Source of the DNA: Actinomycetes bacterium
GTDB lineage: Bacteria > Actinomycetota > Acidimicrobiia > Acidimicrobiales > RAAP-2
Assembly (NCBI GenBank): GCA_021798955.1
Contig: JAJZBK010000019.1
Coordinates: forward strand, 1-55,074
Direction: 5' to 3'
DNA: 55,074 bases
The notes below the pieces were generated by a model. It had not been told where the DNA came from. It saw only the letters and a program-made list of their open reading frames with translations, and did no database searches. Shown here piece by piece: positions 53,422 through 55,074 of the stretch. A program made the position numbers and the translations under genes. Numbering within the stretch: position 1 is the first letter of the stretch; the number at the start of each line of letters is the position of its first letter.

Positions 53422-54444
53422 TCACGGCTCGGCCGGCACACCATCGACATGGGCGGGCAGGTGACTTCCGCCGAACCTTTCCTGATCGGGCACCAGCAAG
53501 ACGCGCAGGGCGAGTGCGACGAGGAGCGCCCACAGTGCAGCTGCCATGGCCAAGTGGGCATCCTGCCAGGCCGGCTCTGCCCGAGTGAGCGCGCTCGCCG
53601 CGCCGAAGGAGGCCACCACCACCAGCAGCCCCAAGAGCCCGACTGCTCCGAACCGCCACCGACGGTGGCCAGCCATGCGCCTCCACGACGTCACCACGAA
53701 GAACACCATGGCGATGCCGGCGAGACCTGCCAGCGAGCGATGCAACAGCTGCAGGGCAACGAGGTGGAATGGGGCAGGGTGGGTGCACAGCGGCCACGAC
53801 GGGCAGGCACGCGCCGCTCCCCCATCGACCACCGCTGAGCCGGCAACGAGCAGCGCCAACGTTGCTCCAATCGCCAGCCACGTCCATCGGCTCACGGCGG
53901 TGACGACGAGCCGGAACCGCGAGCGGTCGTCCAACGAGGTCACCGCTGTCGCCGTCACCACGCCGAGGAACACCAGTCCGGTGACGAGGTGCACGGCGAC
54001 CGTCCACGGGGCGTTGTGGAGGAAGACCGTGAGGGCGCCGAGTCCGGCTTGGAAGACCACCAGGCAGGCCGCCGCCAGGGCCGGTACTCGAGTAGCCCGG
54101 CGCTCCGGCGTCCGCCACGCGGCGAGCACGGTGGCGCCGACGACCACCGACACGAGGCCGGCGAGGTAGCGGTGGGACTCCTCCAACAGGGTATGGAACC
54201 CTCCGACCAGGCCAACCTGGCCGTAGCACAGCGGCCAACTTGGACAGCCCATCCCCGAGTTGGTGACCCGCACCGTGCTGCCCAGGACGACCAGGGCGTA
54301 GGTCAGCGCCAGCGCGACAAAAGCAAGCACCGTGACGAGCCGAGCTCGGCGCACCGCGCGCCCCCCGCCGCGAGGTGGCGCACCGTTGGCGTTGGCGTCG
54401 GCGATCGGATCGAGCGATTCGGTGGCAACCACGGCGGCGATCAT
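53422..54444 (-). CDS. ctaA: Heme A synthase (CtaA/COX15)
   Basis: A 340-residue membrane enzyme with eight expected helices that converts heme O to heme A for cytochrome c oxidase. The four haem-site His are present: ESHRYLAGL (His91), VAVHLVTGL (His152), LHRSLAGLAG (His235) and WQDAHLAM. Each half has an extracytoplasmic Cys pair, GCPSWPLC (67/73) and ACPSWPLC (214/220), as in actinobacterial and Bacillus CtaA. ATG 54444 is chosen as the first Met before the basic run RAVRRAR. Implies an aa3-type oxidase elsewhere, i.e. aerobic respiration beside nitrate respiration. Confidence 0.93.
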   Translation of the reverse strand: MIAAVVATESLDPIADANANGAPPRGGGRAVRRARLVTVLAFVALALTYALVVLGSTVRVTNSGMGCPSWPLCYGQVGLVGGFHTLLEESHRYLAGLVSVVVGATVLAAWRTPERRATRVPALAAACLVVFQAGLGALTVFLHNAPWTVAVHLVTGLVFLGVVTATAVTSLDDRSRFRLVVTAVSRWTWLAIGATLALLVAGSAVVDGGAARACPSWPLCTHPAPFHLVALQLLHRSLAGLAGIAMVFFVVTSWRRMAGHRRWRFGAVGLLGLLVVVASFGAASALTRAEPAWQDAHLAMAAALWALLVALALRVLLVPDQERFGGSHLPAHVDGVPAEP

Positions 54445-54450
54445 CACACC

Positions 54451-54579
54451 AGTCGGCCGACCCTTGCCATTCCGGTCCTCGCCGTCGCCGTCACGGCCGG
54501 CCTGAAGGTGGCCGACATCGTGGACTCGATGCTCGTGCACCCGGCGCTCGCCGAGACGCTGGCCGCTGCCGCCGATTGA
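54451..54579 (+). pseudogene. C-terminal fragment of a pyridine nucleotide-disulfide oxidoreductase
   Basis: The last 42 residues of this frame read like the dimerisation-domain end of lipoamide dehydrogenase or mycothione reductase relatives: a small-residue helix, then VADIVDSMLVHPALAETLAA. No start codon or upstream domain belongs to it; upstream is ctaA on the other strand. It is therefore a remnant. The stretch 54580-54724 holds only imperfect CCCTTCCGCCG repeats. Confidence 0.45.
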
Positions 54580-54724
54580 GGGCGGCGCACCCTTCCGCCG
54601 CCCTTCCGCCGCCGCCCTTCCGACGCCAGTCTCCCTCAGTGCCCGCTTCCTCCGTTGTGTTGCTCTTCGGTGCTCATAGCTGCCTGTAAGAGCTTCTGGT
54701 ACACCCTCGTGCCATGGTGCGGTC

Positions 54725-55074
54725 ATGCTCGTCGACCAGTTGCACCGCCTGCGTGACGATCTCCGGACCATCCTTGAGGGGCTCGACCCCGATCGGGTGA
54801 GTGGCAGCGACGCAGCATGCCTGCTCGGGTGGTTCGCCGAGGTCGAGAAGCTGGCAGCAGGCGGCCGCATCCTGCTCGCCCGCCGAGTCGAGGTCTCGAA
54901 CGTCTGGCGACGCACCGGCCACCGGTCGGCCGCCGCCCACATCGCCGAGGCAACAGGGACGGGCCTTGGTCCTGCCATCGACACGCTCGAGACAGCCCGT
55001 CGGCTCCCGGCGTTGCCCGCGACGGACCAGGCGCTGCGCCAGGGGCGCCTCTCCCAGGCCCAGGCGGCAGTGAT
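54725..55074 (+). CDS. DUF222 / 13E12-repeat family protein, N-terminal part (runs off right edge)
   Basis: From ATG 54725 the frame stays open to the window end (116 residues). The pattern with a helical start, LARRVEVSNVWRRTGHRSAA, an EATG segment, and ATDQALRQGRLSQAQAAV is typical of DUF222 proteins of actinobacteria, which usually carry a C-terminal HNH nuclease domain. That domain would lie beyond the window. These genes are often multicopy and recombine. Confidence 0.8.
   Translation, partial: MLVDQLHRLRDDLRTILEGLDPDRVSGSDAACLLGWFAEVEKLAAGGRILLARRVEVSNVWRRTGHRSAAAHIAEATGTGLGPAIDTLETARRLPALPATDQALRQGRLSQAQAAV

Overview
The window is very GC-rich DNA with many GTG starts and a large number of 1-4 base gene overlaps (ATGA, GTGA, TGATG). 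Gene content points to an actinobacterium: an actinobacterial-style sufBCD-sufT operon, narGHJI, a DUF222/13E12-type protein at the right edge and an MbcTA-like RES toxin pair. A lineage near the Acidimicrobiia is a reasonable guess from the mix of genes, but this is inference; no marker gene here settles it.

Layout. 0-5.8 kb (minus strand): tail of an ISL3-type transposase, then a five-gene Fe-S assembly operon read leftwards: hemerythrin/DUF2249 fusion, sufB, sufC, sufD, sufT. 5.9-9.0 kb: a decayed membrane gene, a MarR regulator and a divergent CLC anion transporter. 9.1-11.8 kb: DUF488 protein, VOC-DUF302 fusion, SQR-like flavoprotein. 12-21.6 kb: respiratory nitrate reductase operon narGHJI followed by a TDT/SLAC1-like transporter and a ferredoxin-reductase-like flavoprotein, then a 53-residue Cys-rich protein on the other strand. 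21.7-23.1 kb: a broken peroxiredoxin, a SufR-like metal/Fe-S regulator and tRNA-Val. 23.2-34.1 kb: three acyltransferase-3/SGNH membrane enzymes (two share an apparently identical 1.95 kb core), an IMPase-family phosphatase, a lipoprotein and a polytopic membrane protein, probably envelope modification. 34.2-42 kb: aldehyde dehydrogenase, then a divergent lipid cluster (SDR and SRPBCC leftwards; COG2907 flavoprotein, DUF1365, cyclopropane-synthase-like methyltransferase rightwards) that ends against a CarH/LitR-like B12 light-sensor regulator. 42.3-50.7 kb: 6-phosphogluconate dehydrogenase, RF3, a GGDEF-EAL protein, a small conserved protein, an MFS transporter and an MmgE/PrpD protein. 51-53.3 kb: accessory patch with a RES toxin/HTH antitoxin pair, DUF5372 and IS66 remnants, and a CAT-anticodon tRNA. 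53.4-55 kb: heme A synthase, a flavoprotein fragment and the start of a DUF222 protein.

How it fits together. The left half reads as anaerobic/nitrosative metabolism: nitrate respiration makes nitrite and NO; a di-iron hemerythrin/DUF2249 protein heads the Fe-S assembly operon; a SufR-like regulator lies 16 kb away. The right-centre cluster is the set of lipid-modifying genes that in other bacteria is tied to light or singlet-oxygen responses, here paired with a B12-type photoreceptor candidate and a dyad-rich divergent promoter. Short tandem repeats are unusually common: those inside genes have units divisible by three, those between genes do not.
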